Made by a program: the position numbers and the translations under genes | Notes under the pieces: generated by a model | The model's database searches: none | Told to the model about the DNA's origin: nothing | What the model saw: only the letters and a program-made list of their open reading frames with translations | Shown here: one piece after another, positions 55,055 through 63,469 of the stretch | How positions within the stretch are numbered: the stretch's first letter is position 1 | Layout of the letters: every line of letters starts with the position of its first letter | Assembly: GCA_965199845.1 (NCBI GenBank) | Contig: CBDATZ010000039.1 | Location: 1 to 64,000 of the forward strand | Direction of reading: 5' to 3' | DNA length: 64,000 bases | DNA from: Ilyomonas sp965199845 | GTDB lineage: Bacteria > Bacteroidota > Bacteroidia > Chitinophagales > Chitinophagaceae

Positions 55055-56242
55055 ATGATTTCTGTTGATGAAGCTTATAAACTCATAAATTCTTATAAAA
55101 AAGAATTCGGTACAGAACAAATCAACCTTCTTCAATCAATAAACAGAACGCTTGCAACAGACATCAAAGCAGACAGAGACTTTCCTCCTTTTGATCGTGT
55201 AACGATGGATGGCATTGCCATCAACAGTCAAGCTTTTACAGAAGGAAATCGCAGGTTTACTATCGAAAAAATAAGTGCTGCCGGTTCGCCTGTTCAATCA
55301 TTGGAAAATAAAGAATTTTGTATTGAAGTGATGACCGGCGCTATGTTGCCAATCAATACAGATGTTGTAATTCCTTATGAACAATGCGATATAAAAGATG
55401 GCATTGCAGAAGTAACGGTTAATGATATCAAAGTCTTTCAAAACGTTCACCGGCAAGGGACAGACGAAAAACAGGGAACCATTTTATTAAATAAAAATAA
55501 GCGCATTACACCGGCACATATCAGCGTGATGGCAACGGTTGGTATTCACCAGGTTGAAGTTTACAAGTTGCCTTCTATTGCGGTTTGTTCTACCGGCGAT
55601 GAACTGGTTGCTGTTGAAGAAACGCCGTTGCCACATCAAATCAGGCAATCGAATGTTTATTTTTTAGCGGCTGATTTACAAAAAGAAAACATCAATACAA
55701 ATCTTTATCATTTGCCCGATGATAAAGACAAAATAAAACAGCATCTCGAAACAATTTTGCAAACGCACGATGCTATTTTATTGTCGGGCGCTGTGTCAAA
55801 AGGCAAGTTCGATTTTCTGCCCGTAGCGCTGGAAGAATTGGGTATGAAAACGGTATTTCATCGTATTGCGCAACGACCGGGAAAACCTTTTTTGTTTGGC
55901 GCAATCGGGGAGAAATTGGTGTTTGGTTTTTCGGGAAACCCGGTATCAACTTTTGTTTGTTATCATTTATATTGCAAACATTGGTTAAAAGAAAGTTTAC
56001 ATCAATCAACAAAAAAAATAACAGCCAAACTATCTGGTGATGTTACAATGCAGTCACCGCTTACAAATCATGTTTTGATAAAGCTGAAATATGAAGCCGG
56101 TAATTGTAAAGCAGAACCGATTTTCTTTTCTACGTCGGGCGATATTCCATCATTAATACAGGCAGATGGAATCATTACATTGCCCGCAGAAAAAAATGAA
56201 TATAAAAAGGGCGAAGTTTTTGAAGTAACTCTTTGCAGATAA
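55055..56242 (+). CDS. moeA: molybdopterin molybdenumtransferase
   Basis: 395 aa. Conserved MoeA segments: DRDFPPFDRVTMDGIAI, CIEVMTGAMLPINTDVVIPY, EQCD, STGDELV, LLSGAVSKGKFDFLPVALEE and FGFSGNPVSTFVCY. It inserts molybdate into adenylylated molybdopterin. The adenylylating partner Mog/MoaB is not in the window. The start is the ATG at 55055 (MISVDEAYKLI); the frame opens earlier only with a TTG at 55037. xdhC follows 15 nt later. Confidence 0.95.
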   Translation: MISVDEAYKLINSYKKEFGTEQINLLQSINRTLATDIKADRDFPPFDRVTMDGIAINSQAFTEGNRRFTIEKISAAGSPVQSLENKEFCIEVMTGAMLPINTDVVIPYEQCDIKDGIAEVTVNDIKVFQNVHRQGTDEKQGTILLNKNKRITPAHISVMATVGIHQVEVYKLPSIAVCSTGDELVAVEETPLPHQIRQSNVYFLAADLQKENINTNLYHLPDDKDKIKQHLETILQTHDAILLSGAVSKGKFDFLPVALEELGMKTVFHRIAQRPGKPFLFGAIGEKLVFGFSGNPVSTFVCYHLYCKHWLKESLHQSTKKITAKLSGDVTMQSPLTNHVLIKLKYEAGNCKAEPIFFSTSGDIPSLIQADGIITLPAEKNEYKKGEVFEVTLCR

Positions 56243-56257
56243 GATATATTTTATAAG

Positions 56258-57376
56258 ATGATGAAAGAAATTTTTGACATCATAAAAGCTTACGATATTG
56301 CCAGGAAGGATGATAAACAAACTGCTCTGGCAACGGTTGTAAAAGTGGAAGGTTCATCGTACAGAAGACCGGGCGCGAGAATGCTGGTTACCGATGACGG
56401 ACAACTTACGGGCGCTATCAGCGGCGGTTGCTTAGAAGGCGATGCTTTGCGCAGAGCGTTGCTTGTGATGCAGCAACAAAAACCAATGCTGGTAACATAC
56501 GATACAACCGATGAAGATGATGCAAAATTAGGCATTCAATTAGGGTGTAATGGTATTGTACATATATTGATTGAACCGATAAAAAACGAAGCCAATAATG
56601 CTATTGATTTATTAAAAACAATTGCAGCTAAAAGGCAGGATGTTATTATCACAACTGTATTTTCTTTAGAAGATAAAAAGTGGGAAAAAGCCGGTACGTA
56701 TGCTTTACTTACCGAAGACAATATATACAACAAAAACCTGTCTGAGGAACTTATCAATGATATGCGGGAAGCCTTGCATAATAAGTGTTCAATCAGTAAA
56801 GAATACGAAACAATAAATGCTTTGATTGAATATCTGCCACCAGCTATTTCACTCGTTGTTTTCGGTGCGGGTAACGATGCCGTTCCGCTTGTGCAAATGG
56901 CGTCTGTATTGGGCTGGCACATTACCATTGTTGACGGAAGAAGTCATTATGCAACTGCGGCGCGCTTTCCGCGGGCGCAAAAAGTTTTGGTTGCAAAACC
57001 GGCTGATGTAATAGCTCAGCTCTGTTTTGATGAGAATACAGTTTTTGATGAGAATACAGTTGTTGTATTGATGACGCACAATTACAACTACGATGTCTCC
57101 ATGTTGCAGAATTTATTGCCTTTACGCCTGCCATATATCGGAACGTTAGGACCGAAAACAAAGCTGCAAAAAATGTTAGGCGAATTAGAAGAACAAAACT
57201 TCTTCTTTAGTAACGAACAATTGCAGAGTTTATACGGACCAACCGGTTTAGATATTGGTGCCGAAACTGCAGAAGAAATTGCATTGTCTGTGTTATCAGA
57301 AATGAAAATGGTAATGAGCAAAAGAAACGGCAAATCATTACGAAAAAAAGAAACCACAATTCATGCAGACGACTGA
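56258..57376 (+). CDS. xdhC: XdhC/CoxI family molybdoenzyme maturation factor
   Basis: 372 aa. The XdhC/CoxI domain (ATVVKVEGSSYRRPGARMLV, TGAISGGCLEGDALRRALLV) is followed by a Rossmann-type domain (SLVVFGAGNDAVPLVQMA, IGTLGPKTKLQKML). Proteins of this type bind and modify the cofactor and deliver it to xanthine-dehydrogenase-family enzymes, as PaoD does for PaoABC, so the targets should be the two Mo subunits upstream. An 18-nt tandem duplication at 57025-57059 gives FDENTVFDENTV. Its end overlaps the next gene by 14 nt. Confidence 0.92.
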   Translation: MMKEIFDIIKAYDIARKDDKQTALATVVKVEGSSYRRPGARMLVTDDGQLTGAISGGCLEGDALRRALLVMQQQKPMLVTYDTTDEDDAKLGIQLGCNGIVHILIEPIKNEANNAIDLLKTIAAKRQDVIITTVFSLEDKKWEKAGTYALLTEDNIYNKNLSEELINDMREALHNKCSISKEYETINALIEYLPPAISLVVFGAGNDAVPLVQMASVLGWHITIVDGRSHYATAARFPRAQKVLVAKPADVIAQLCFDENTVFDENTVVVLMTHNYNYDVSMLQNLLPLRLPYIGTLGPKTKLQKMLGELEEQNFFFSNEQLQSLYGPTGLDIGAETAEEIALSVLSEMKMVMSKRNGKSLRKKETTIHADD

Positions 57377-57965
57377 TTGTGGTATCATCATTTTAGCTGC
57401 CGGAAGTTCATCGCGACTTGGTAAAGCGAAGCAATTATTGCGGTATAAAAACAAAACTTTTTTGCAGCATTCTATTGATGAAGCGTTAGCCGTAAACACA
57501 AACCAGGTTGTGGTGGTAACAGGCGCAAATAAGAATGAAATTATTTCTCAAATACAAACATCAGCAGTACAAGTTATTCATAACAATAACTGGCAGGAAG
57601 GAATGGCAAGCTCGATACAGTCGGGGCTTTCAGCACTTTTGTCTGCAAACAAAAAACTCATGTCTGCGATTGTTATGCTTTGCGATCAGCCTTTTGTTTC
57701 AACCAGCTTATTGAATGACATCATACAAAAAAAACAAACGTCCGGAAAAGGAATCGTGGCTTGCGTTTACAAAGAAACCTTAGGCGTTCCGGCTTTGTTT
57801 GATGCTAAATATTTTGAACAATTATTTTCATTAAAAAGTGCAGACGGCGCCAAGAAAATCATCATGACGAACGCAGATGATGTGGCAACAATTCCGTTTC
57901 CATTAGGCGCTGTTGATATTGATACGGCGCAGGATTATGAACAATTCATAAAAGATTTATCATAA
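57363..57965 (+). CDS. mocA: MocA-like molybdenum cofactor cytidylyltransferase
   Basis: 200 aa. Nucleotidyltransferase fold with GIIILAAGSSSRLGKAKQLL, QVVVVTGANKNEI, NNWQEGMASSIQSGL, IVMLCDQPFVS and TLGVPALFDAKYFEQL, the pattern of MocA rather than MobA. It should make the molybdopterin cytosine dinucleotide form used by enzymes such as PaoABC. It overlaps xdhC by 14 nt, so cofactor finishing and delivery are translationally coupled. Confidence 0.88.
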   Translation: MQTTDCGIIILAAGSSSRLGKAKQLLRYKNKTFLQHSIDEALAVNTNQVVVVTGANKNEIISQIQTSAVQVIHNNNWQEGMASSIQSGLSALLSANKKLMSAIVMLCDQPFVSTSLLNDIIQKKQTSGKGIVACVYKETLGVPALFDAKYFEQLFSLKSADGAKKIIMTNADDVATIPFPLGAVDIDTAQDYEQFIKDLS

Positions 57966-58021
57966 CAGAAAACTTGTTATGTACAAAAAATTGATGAACA
58001 TTTACATTAATAATATCAGCA

Positions 58022-58759
58022 ATGAAACACATTTATTTTCTTCTTTTATTTTGTTTTACATCATTCATCTTGCAAGCGCAGCAACTCAGAATTGCAGTTG
58101 CAGCCAACGCGCAGTTTGTATCACAAAAACTGAAAGAAGCTTTCAAACAAGAAACCGGTATTGATGCTGATGTAACCGTTGGTTCGTCGGGTAAATTAAC
58201 TGCGCAAATAGAGCAGGGCGCACCGTTTGATGTGTTTATGTCTGCTGATATGAAGTATCCGCAAGAGCTTACAGATAAAGGTTTTACAACAGCAAAACCA
58301 GCTGTGTACGCGTTTGGTACATTGGTAATGTGGTCATTACAAAAGAGAGATTTATCAAAAGGTTTAGCCACGGTTTTAAATAATGATATTGTAAAGATTG
58401 CAGTTGCCAATCCAAAGCTTGCGCCTTACGGAGAAGCAACCATAGCGGCTTTTACCAGGCAGAATTTATTGCAAAAAGCAGAACCAAAAATTGTGTATGG
58501 TGAAAGTATTTCGCAGGTAAATCAATACTTGTTAAGCGGCGCTGTAGATATGGCTTTTACAGCAAAATCGGTTGTGTTAGATACGGCAATGGTTAGCAAA
58601 GGAAGTTGGGTTGAAGTAAACAAATCTTTATACAAGCCAATTGAGCAAGGCGTTGTGATGATTAAGAATTCGGCTAACGCAGAGGCAGCGAAAAAATTTT
58701 ATAAGTTCTTATTCAGTAAAAAAGCAAAAATCATTTTTACTAAATATGGTTACCGGTAA
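58022..58759 (+). CDS. modA: molybdate ABC transporter substrate-binding protein
   Basis: 245 aa with a signal peptide (LLFCFTSFILQAQQ). Oxyanion-binding signatures: LRIAVAANAQFVSQKLKEAF, VTVGSSGKLTAQIEQGAPFD, VFMSADMKYPQEL and YGESISQVNQYLLSGAVDMA. It binds molybdate (or tungstate) in the periplasm for ModBC. It is followed 17 nt later by a Mop-domain gene and then modB and modC. Confidence 0.94.
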   Translation: MKHIYFLLLFCFTSFILQAQQLRIAVAANAQFVSQKLKEAFKQETGIDADVTVGSSGKLTAQIEQGAPFDVFMSADMKYPQELTDKGFTTAKPAVYAFGTLVMWSLQKRDLSKGLATVLNNDIVKIAVANPKLAPYGEATIAAFTRQNLLQKAEPKIVYGESISQVNQYLLSGAVDMAFTAKSVVLDTAMVSKGSWVEVNKSLYKPIEQGVVMIKNSANAEAAKKFYKFLFSKKAKIIFTKYGYR

Positions 58760-58776
58760 AATAAAAACAGAAACGT

Positions 58777-59184
58777 ATGAATCAAATTAACGCAGCTATC
58801 AAATCAATCATTACAGAAGACAATGTTTCTCTTGTTGTTGCGCAGGGCGCAGGCATCGAATTTTTTTCGTTGGTGATTGATAACACTGATACAGCCGATT
58901 ATTTACAGGAAGGCAAACCGGTTGAAATTGTGTTTAAAGAAAGTGCGGTTTCCATTGCTAAAAACGCAACCGGCTTGTTTAGTATTCGCAACCGGATTTC
59001 CTGTACAATTTCCGGCATACAAACAGGAAATGTTTTAACAACAGTTTCTTTAGATTGTAAAGGACATTTATTCAAGTCGGTTATTACTACGAACGCAGCT
59101 AAAGAATTAGACTTGCAAACCGGTGAATCAGTAGAAGCTTTGATTAAAACAACTGATATTTCTTTACTGCAGCCTGAATCATAA
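58777..59184 (+). CDS. two-Mop-domain (TOBE) molybdate-binding protein
   Basis: 135 aa made of two similar Mop/TOBE repeats (about residues 1-66 and 70-133). The second is the clearer one (NRISCTISGIQTGNVLTTVS, KSVITTNAAKELDLQTGESV, EALIKTTDISLL). Such proteins bind molybdate as storage or sensor proteins. ModE at 44120 lacks its own Mop half and the ModC C-terminus is short, so this separate protein could supply the molybdate-sensing function. It sits between modA and modB. Confidence 0.85.
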   Translation: MNQINAAIKSIITEDNVSLVVAQGAGIEFFSLVIDNTDTADYLQEGKPVEIVFKESAVSIAKNATGLFSIRNRISCTISGIQTGNVLTTVSLDCKGHLFKSVITTNAAKELDLQTGESVEALIKTTDISLLQPES

Positions 59185-59203
59185 TCATTCATAATTAACT
59201 AAC

Positions 59204-59884
59204 ATGCTTGTTGACTGGCAACCGTTCTGGCTTACATTACAACTGGCATTTACCACAACGGCTATTTTATTTTGTATTGGCATTCCGCTGGCAGCATTTT
59301 TAGCGTTTACACAATTTCGTTTTAAAGCGGTTGCCGAAGCTATTATCAGCCTGCCGCTGGTGTTGCCGCCTTCTGTACTTGGCTTCTATTTATTGCTCGC
59401 TTTTAGTCCAACCGGTTTTATTGGTCATTGGCTGCAAACCTGGTTTAGCATTCGTTTATTGTTTTCATTTCCCGGTCTGGTTGTGGCGTCTGTTATTTAT
59501 AGTTTGCCTTTTATGGTACAACCCATACAAGCCGGTTTACAATCGTTGCCTCTAAACTTAAAACAAGCTTCTTATACATTCGGAAAGTCGCGCCGGCAAA
59601 CACTTTTATACGTATTGTTACCCAATATAAAACCAGCTTTATTATCTGGCATTGTCTTATCGTTTGCTCATACAATCGGTGAGTTTGGATTGGTATTGAT
59701 GATTGGCGGAAATATTCAGGGACAAACCCGAACCGCATCTATTGCCATTTATGATGAAGTGGAAGCGCTGAATTTTTCGACCGCGCATGTGTATGCAGCT
59801 ACGTTGCTCGTTATTTCGTTTATTATCTTGCTGATTGTTTATTCTACCAACAAAAAATTGCGTGGCAATATAACAGGCTTATGA
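59204..59884 (+). CDS. modB: molybdate ABC transporter permease
   Basis: 226 aa with five to six membrane helices. The conserved permease segments PLVLPPSVLGFYLLLAFSP and the EAA-type loop around ASYTFGKSRRQTLLYVLLPN, followed by GIVLSFAHTIGEFGLVLMIG, identify ModB. It forms the membrane channel with ModC. Its stop overlaps the modC start (ATGA at 59881-59884). Confidence 0.95.
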   Translation: MLVDWQPFWLTLQLAFTTTAILFCIGIPLAAFLAFTQFRFKAVAEAIISLPLVLPPSVLGFYLLLAFSPTGFIGHWLQTWFSIRLLFSFPGLVVASVIYSLPFMVQPIQAGLQSLPLNLKQASYTFGKSRRQTLLYVLLPNIKPALLSGIVLSFAHTIGEFGLVLMIGGNIQGQTRTASIAIYDEVEALNFSTAHVYAATLLVISFIILLIVYSTNKKLRGNITGL

Positions 59885-60756
59885 TTGACATCAATATCAG
59901 CAAAGAACTTCAGTTTGCAGAAGGAAAGAAACAATTGTTTGTTGATGTTCATTTACAACCAAATGCGATTACAGCTTTGTATGGCAACAGCGGCGCAGGC
60001 AAAACAACTTTGCTTAAAATAATTGCGGGACTTATCAAGCCGGAGATGGGAATTGTTATCGTAAATAATGAAGTTTGGTTCGATACAAAACAGAATATCA
60101 ATCTCTCACCACAACAGCGAAGCATTGGTTTTGTGTTCCAGGATTATGCTTTGTTTCCCAACATGACCGTATTGGAAAACCTGCATTATGCCGCCGGTAA
60201 AAAGAAAGATGAAAATTTGATTCATCATCTTATTGAAATGGTTTCGCTGCGAGCATTTCTCAATACAAAACCAGCGCAATTATCAGGCGGACAACAACAG
60301 CGTGTTGCTTTAATTCGCGCGTTGGTTCGCAAGCCGCAATTGTTGTTATTAGACGAACCTTTGGCTGCGTTAGATAGTAAGATGCGGCAAAGCTTACATG
60401 CGGCGTTACAACAGTTGCAAAAAGAACTTCAGTTTACAGCTTTATTAGTTAGCCACGATATTGGCGAAGTGTATTCGTTAGCCAAACACGTCATTCATTT
60501 AGAAGAAGGAAATGTTGTTTTTAAAGGAACGCCGCATCAACTTTTTGGTGCTTCTGGTTTAAGCAGTAAGCTCCAGTTACCTGCCGAAGTTTGGAATATT
60601 ATTCCGAACGGCGCCATTTATATTGTTGAATTACTGGCTGGAATGAATGTGGTAAAAATAACAGCAGACGCTGATGAAATTATTGATGTAAAAACTGGTG
60701 ATACCGTTTTGATTTATGCCAAAGCTTTTCATGTAGGAATGAAAAAGATGAAGTGA
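59881..60756 (+). CDS. modC: molybdate ABC transporter ATP-binding protein
   Basis: 291 aa. Walker A GNSGAGKTTLLK, Q-loop GFVFQDYALFPNMT, signature LSGGQQQRVALIRAL, Walker B LLLLDEPLAALD and the switch LLVSHDIGE are all present. The C-terminal region after residue 230 is short, with room for one TOBE-like segment instead of the full regulatory domain of longer ModC proteins. It powers molybdate uptake. It is the last gene of the molybdenum island; the next gene downstream is convergent. Confidence 0.94.
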   Translation: MIDINISKELQFAEGKKQLFVDVHLQPNAITALYGNSGAGKTTLLKIIAGLIKPEMGIVIVNNEVWFDTKQNINLSPQQRSIGFVFQDYALFPNMTVLENLHYAAGKKKDENLIHHLIEMVSLRAFLNTKPAQLSGGQQQRVALIRALVRKPQLLLLDEPLAALDSKMRQSLHAALQQLQKELQFTALLVSHDIGEVYSLAKHVIHLEEGNVVFKGTPHQLFGASGLSSKLQLPAEVWNIIPNGAIYIVELLAGMNVVKITADADEIIDVKTGDTVLIYAKAFHVGMKKMK

Positions 60757-60951
60757 TAAAAACATGTATCATTCTTTATCTTATAATTTCAAAAAAACAG
60801 ATTGATCTATTAACAACAAACGCAATTCATTTTCCCATTACTTAAAAAAAATGAACAAATCAAGATGATAACATGCGATGCCAAAACGATTGACAACAAT
60901 CAGATAAAAATGTCATTTTACACTAATTTTCATCTTCATATAAAATAAAAA

Positions 60952-60977
60952 AGAGCCTCTGCAAATGCAGAGGCTCT
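60952..60977 (-). terminator. groEL intrinsic terminator
   Basis: AGAGCCTCTGC (60952-60962), AAAT loop, GCAGAGGCTCT (60967-60977): an 11-bp perfect stem. On the minus strand it is followed by TTTTTTATTTTA, a classic U-run. It lies 23 nt past the groEL stop. On the plus strand it could also stop transcripts coming from modC. Confidence 0.9.
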
Positions 60978-61000
60978 CGTATAATGAATCTGGTTTACGA

Positions 61001-62638
61001 TTAATAATCCATTCCCATTCCGCCACCTGGCATACCGGCAGGAGCCGCAGCACCTTTAGGTTCCGGTTTGTCGGCGATAACCGCTTCGGTAGTTAATAAC
61101 ATACCGGCGATTGAAGCCGCATTTTCTAAAGCAATACGGGTTACTTTGGTAGGATCAATAACACCGGCAGCAAATAAGTTTTCATAAACTTCTGTGCGGG
61201 CATTGAAACCAAAATCGCCTGTACCATCTTTAATTTTCTGAACAATAATGCTTCCTTCCAAACCACAGTTAGCCACAATCTGGCGAAGTGGTTCTTCGAT
61301 AGCACGTTTTACGATAGTTACGCCTGTAGCTTCGTCTTCGTTCAAAGTTTTTATATTGTCAAGATTTTGTGTAGCACGGATGTAAGCTACGCCGCCACCC
61401 GGAACAATACCTTCTTCAACCGCAGCGCGGGTTGCATGTAAAGCATCATCTACACGGTCTTTCTTTTCTTTCATTTCTACTTCTGTAGCCGCACCAATAT
61501 AAAGAACCGCAACACCACCAGCTAATTTAGCTAAGCGTTCCTGTAGTTTTTCTTTATCGTAATCGGATGTAGTTGTGCCAATCTGAGATTTGATTTGATT
61601 AACACGAGCCTGAATATCTTCTTCAACACCTTTACCGCCAACAATGGTTGTATTGTCTTTGTTGATGGTAACAGCATCAGCTTTACCCAGATATGCTTCT
61701 GTTGCATTTTCTAATTTATAACCTTGCTCTTCGCTGATAACGAGACCACCGGTTAAAGTAGCAATATCCTGCAGCATTTCTTTTCTGCGATCACCAAAAC
61801 CAGGCGCTTTTACAGCCGCTACTTTTAAAGTACCACGCAGTTTATTTACTACCAATGTAGCTAATGCTTCACCTTCTAAATCTTCAGCAATAATTAAAAG
61901 AGGACGACCACTTTGCGCAGATTTTTCGAGAATCGGAAGAATGTCTTTCATGGTAGAAATCTTCTTATCATAAATCAGGATAGAAGGATTCTGAAGATCA
62001 GCTTCCATCTTTTCGCTGTTGGTTACGAAGTAAGGAGAAATATAACCACGGTCAAACTGCATACCTTCAACCACATCAACTGATGTGTCGGTACCTTTTG
62101 CTTCTTCAACTGTAATAACGCCTTCTTTACCTACTTTACCAAACGCTTCCGCAATCAGCTTACCAATTGTTTCGTCGTTGTTAGCAGAGATAGAAGCCAC
62201 CTGCTCAATTCTGTCGCTGTCGCTTCCTACTGTCTGAGATTGCGCCTGCAAGCTTTTTATAACTTCGATAACCGCTTTGTCAATACCGCGTTTTAAATCC
62301 ATCGGGTTAGCACCGGCAGCTACGTTCTTTAAACCTTCGCTGATGATAGATTGCGCCAGAACTGTTGCGGTTGTTGTACCATCACCGGCAATATCAGCTG
62401 TTTTAGAAGCTACTTCTTTTACCATCTGGGCGCCCATGTTTTCAATCGCGTCTTCCAGTTCTATTTCTTTGGCAACGGTAACACCATCTTTTGTAATAGA
62501 AGGCGCACCGAATTTCTTTTCTATTACCACATTACGACCTTTAGGTCCCAATGTTACTTTAACGGCGTTGGCAAGTATGTCAACACCTTTTTTCATTTTA
62601 TTTCTTGCATCGATATCGAAGAAGAGTTGTTTAGACAT
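61001..62638 (-). CDS. groEL: 60 kDa chaperonin GroEL
   Basis: 545 aa, full length. Diagnostic segments include VTLGPKGRNVVIEKKFGAPS, the ATP site VAGDGTTTATVLAQSI-like stretch (DIAGDGTTTATVLAQ), KAPGFGDRRKEMLQDIA and the Gly-Met-rich end GMPGGGMGMDY. It forms the double-ring folding chamber in the cytoplasm. It follows groES on the minus strand after a 125-nt gap. Confidence 0.98.
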   Translation of the reverse strand: MSKQLFFDIDARNKMKKGVDILANAVKVTLGPKGRNVVIEKKFGAPSITKDGVTVAKEIELEDAIENMGAQMVKEVASKTADIAGDGTTTATVLAQSIISEGLKNVAAGANPMDLKRGIDKAVIEVIKSLQAQSQTVGSDSDRIEQVASISANNDETIGKLIAEAFGKVGKEGVITVEEAKGTDTSVDVVEGMQFDRGYISPYFVTNSEKMEADLQNPSILIYDKKISTMKDILPILEKSAQSGRPLLIIAEDLEGEALATLVVNKLRGTLKVAAVKAPGFGDRRKEMLQDIATLTGGLVISEEQGYKLENATEAYLGKADAVTINKDNTTIVGGKGVEEDIQARVNQIKSQIGTTTSDYDKEKLQERLAKLAGGVAVLYIGAATEVEMKEKKDRVDDALHATRAAVEEGIVPGGGVAYIRATQNLDNIKTLNEDEATGVTIVKRAIEEPLRQIVANCGLEGSIIVQKIKDGTGDFGFNARTEVYENLFAAGVIDPTKVTRIALENAASIAGMLLTTEAVIADKPEPKGAAAPAGMPGGGMGMDY

Positions 62639-62763
62639 AATATTTGAAATCCCTATCCCCGGAAGGAGACTTGAAGAACCTGCGGGACGGGCAGGCTTTA
62701 TTTTTTAAATCTGTTAAATTAAGAACTCTTGCCTTACTTCCCTTTAAGGAATGGAGGCATCTT
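62639..62763. other. groES-groEL spacer with GC-rich inverted repeats
   Basis: 125 nt, long for this gene pair. It contains CCTGCGGGACGGGCAGG (62679-62695, a 5-bp stem with a GC-rich loop), a CCCCGGAAGGAG stretch and a TTCCCTTTAAGGAA near-palindrome at about 62739-62752. It could hold a processing site or an attenuator; it could also be a decayed dispersed repeat. Confidence 0.4.
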
Positions 62764-63045
62764 TTATACAATGGCTAAGATGTCGCTTTCTCTCATGATA
62801 AGATAATCAGCACCTTCAATCTGAATTTCGGTACCGGCATATTTGCCATACAATACGTTATCACCGGTTTTTACAGTTACCGGCTCGTCTTTTTTACCCG
62901 CACCGGCAGCAACTACGATACCACGCTGTGGTTTTTCTTTTGCCGTATCCGGAATAATTAAACCTGATGATGTTTTTTCTTCTGCAGCGGCAGGTTTAAT
63001 GATTACTCTATCGTGGAGCGGAGTAACCTTCAATGTGTCAGCCAT
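62764..63045 (-). CDS. groES: 10 kDa chaperonin GroES
   Basis: 93 aa. Typical co-chaperonin sequence: VTPLHDRVIIKPAAAEEKTS, the mobile loop with SSGLIIPDTAKEKPQRGIVV, and NVLYGKYAGTEIQIEG, YLIMRESDILAIV. It caps GroEL. First gene of the groESL operon. Confidence 0.97.
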   Translation of the reverse strand: MADTLKVTPLHDRVIIKPAAAEEKTSSGLIIPDTAKEKPQRGIVVAAGAGKKDEPVTVKTGDNVLYGKYAGTEIQIEGADYLIMRESDILAIV

Positions 63046-63150
63046 ATTTGTTGTTTTAAATTGATTTTATAGATGTTCCCTGTTTGCAATTAGCTTGCCA
63101 TGCGGCTGATAAAAGCCAAAATTTCAGATGAATGGCAGCAAAAGGGAGCG

Positions 63151-63184
63151 CAAAGAAATAGTATTTTGCAATGTGTGACAAAAT
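63151..63184 (-). promoter_or_regulatory. candidate groES promoter
   Basis: On the minus strand TTTTG (63177-63183 region) precedes TATTTCTTTG (63151-63160), which resembles the TTTG and TAnnTTTG boxes but with two extra bases in the -7 box. It lies about 105 nt upstream of the groES start. Confidence 0.3.
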
Positions 63185-63415
63185 TTCACGTGATAAATAA
63201 TTGCTATCAATTGTGACAATGTTGAAAAAATCAAACTAATCAGGAAATCGGTTTGGATAAAAGACGAACATATAAAGCACAGTAAGAATAATCGTATGGC
63301 AGACTATTTAGAGACTTCAACACTTGCGCAATGCAAAGTAAATAATCATCCTTTATTTATTCATCATAATGATTGATTTACAAAAAAATAACGGGCTGTT
63401 ATCAAACTGCTTTCC

Positions 63416-63443
63416 TTTGCAGAAAGTGAAACGCCTATCTTCG
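63416..63443 (+). promoter_or_regulatory. candidate nusB promoter (TTTG ... TATCTTCG)
   Basis: TTTG at 63416-63419 and TATCTTCG at 63436-63443 (one change from TAnnTTTG), separated by 16 nt, lie 27 nt upstream of the nusB ATG. The spacing is slightly short. Confidence 0.45.
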
Positions 63444-63469
63444 CGCCCGCAAAATTGAATACTGGCATC

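Larger units (their letters stand above)
63046..63469. other. 424-nt divergent region between groES and nusB
   Basis: No intact gene is recognised. The groES side has a candidate promoter (63151-63184) and the nusB side another (63416-63443). I looked for the CIRCE heat-shock inverted repeat (TTAGCACTC-N9-GAGTGCTAA) and did not see it. Confidence 0.5.

Noticed and set aside
63046..63469. CIRCE heat-shock operator upstream of groES
   Set aside because: The TTAGCACTC and GAGTGCTAA halves were not found on either strand.
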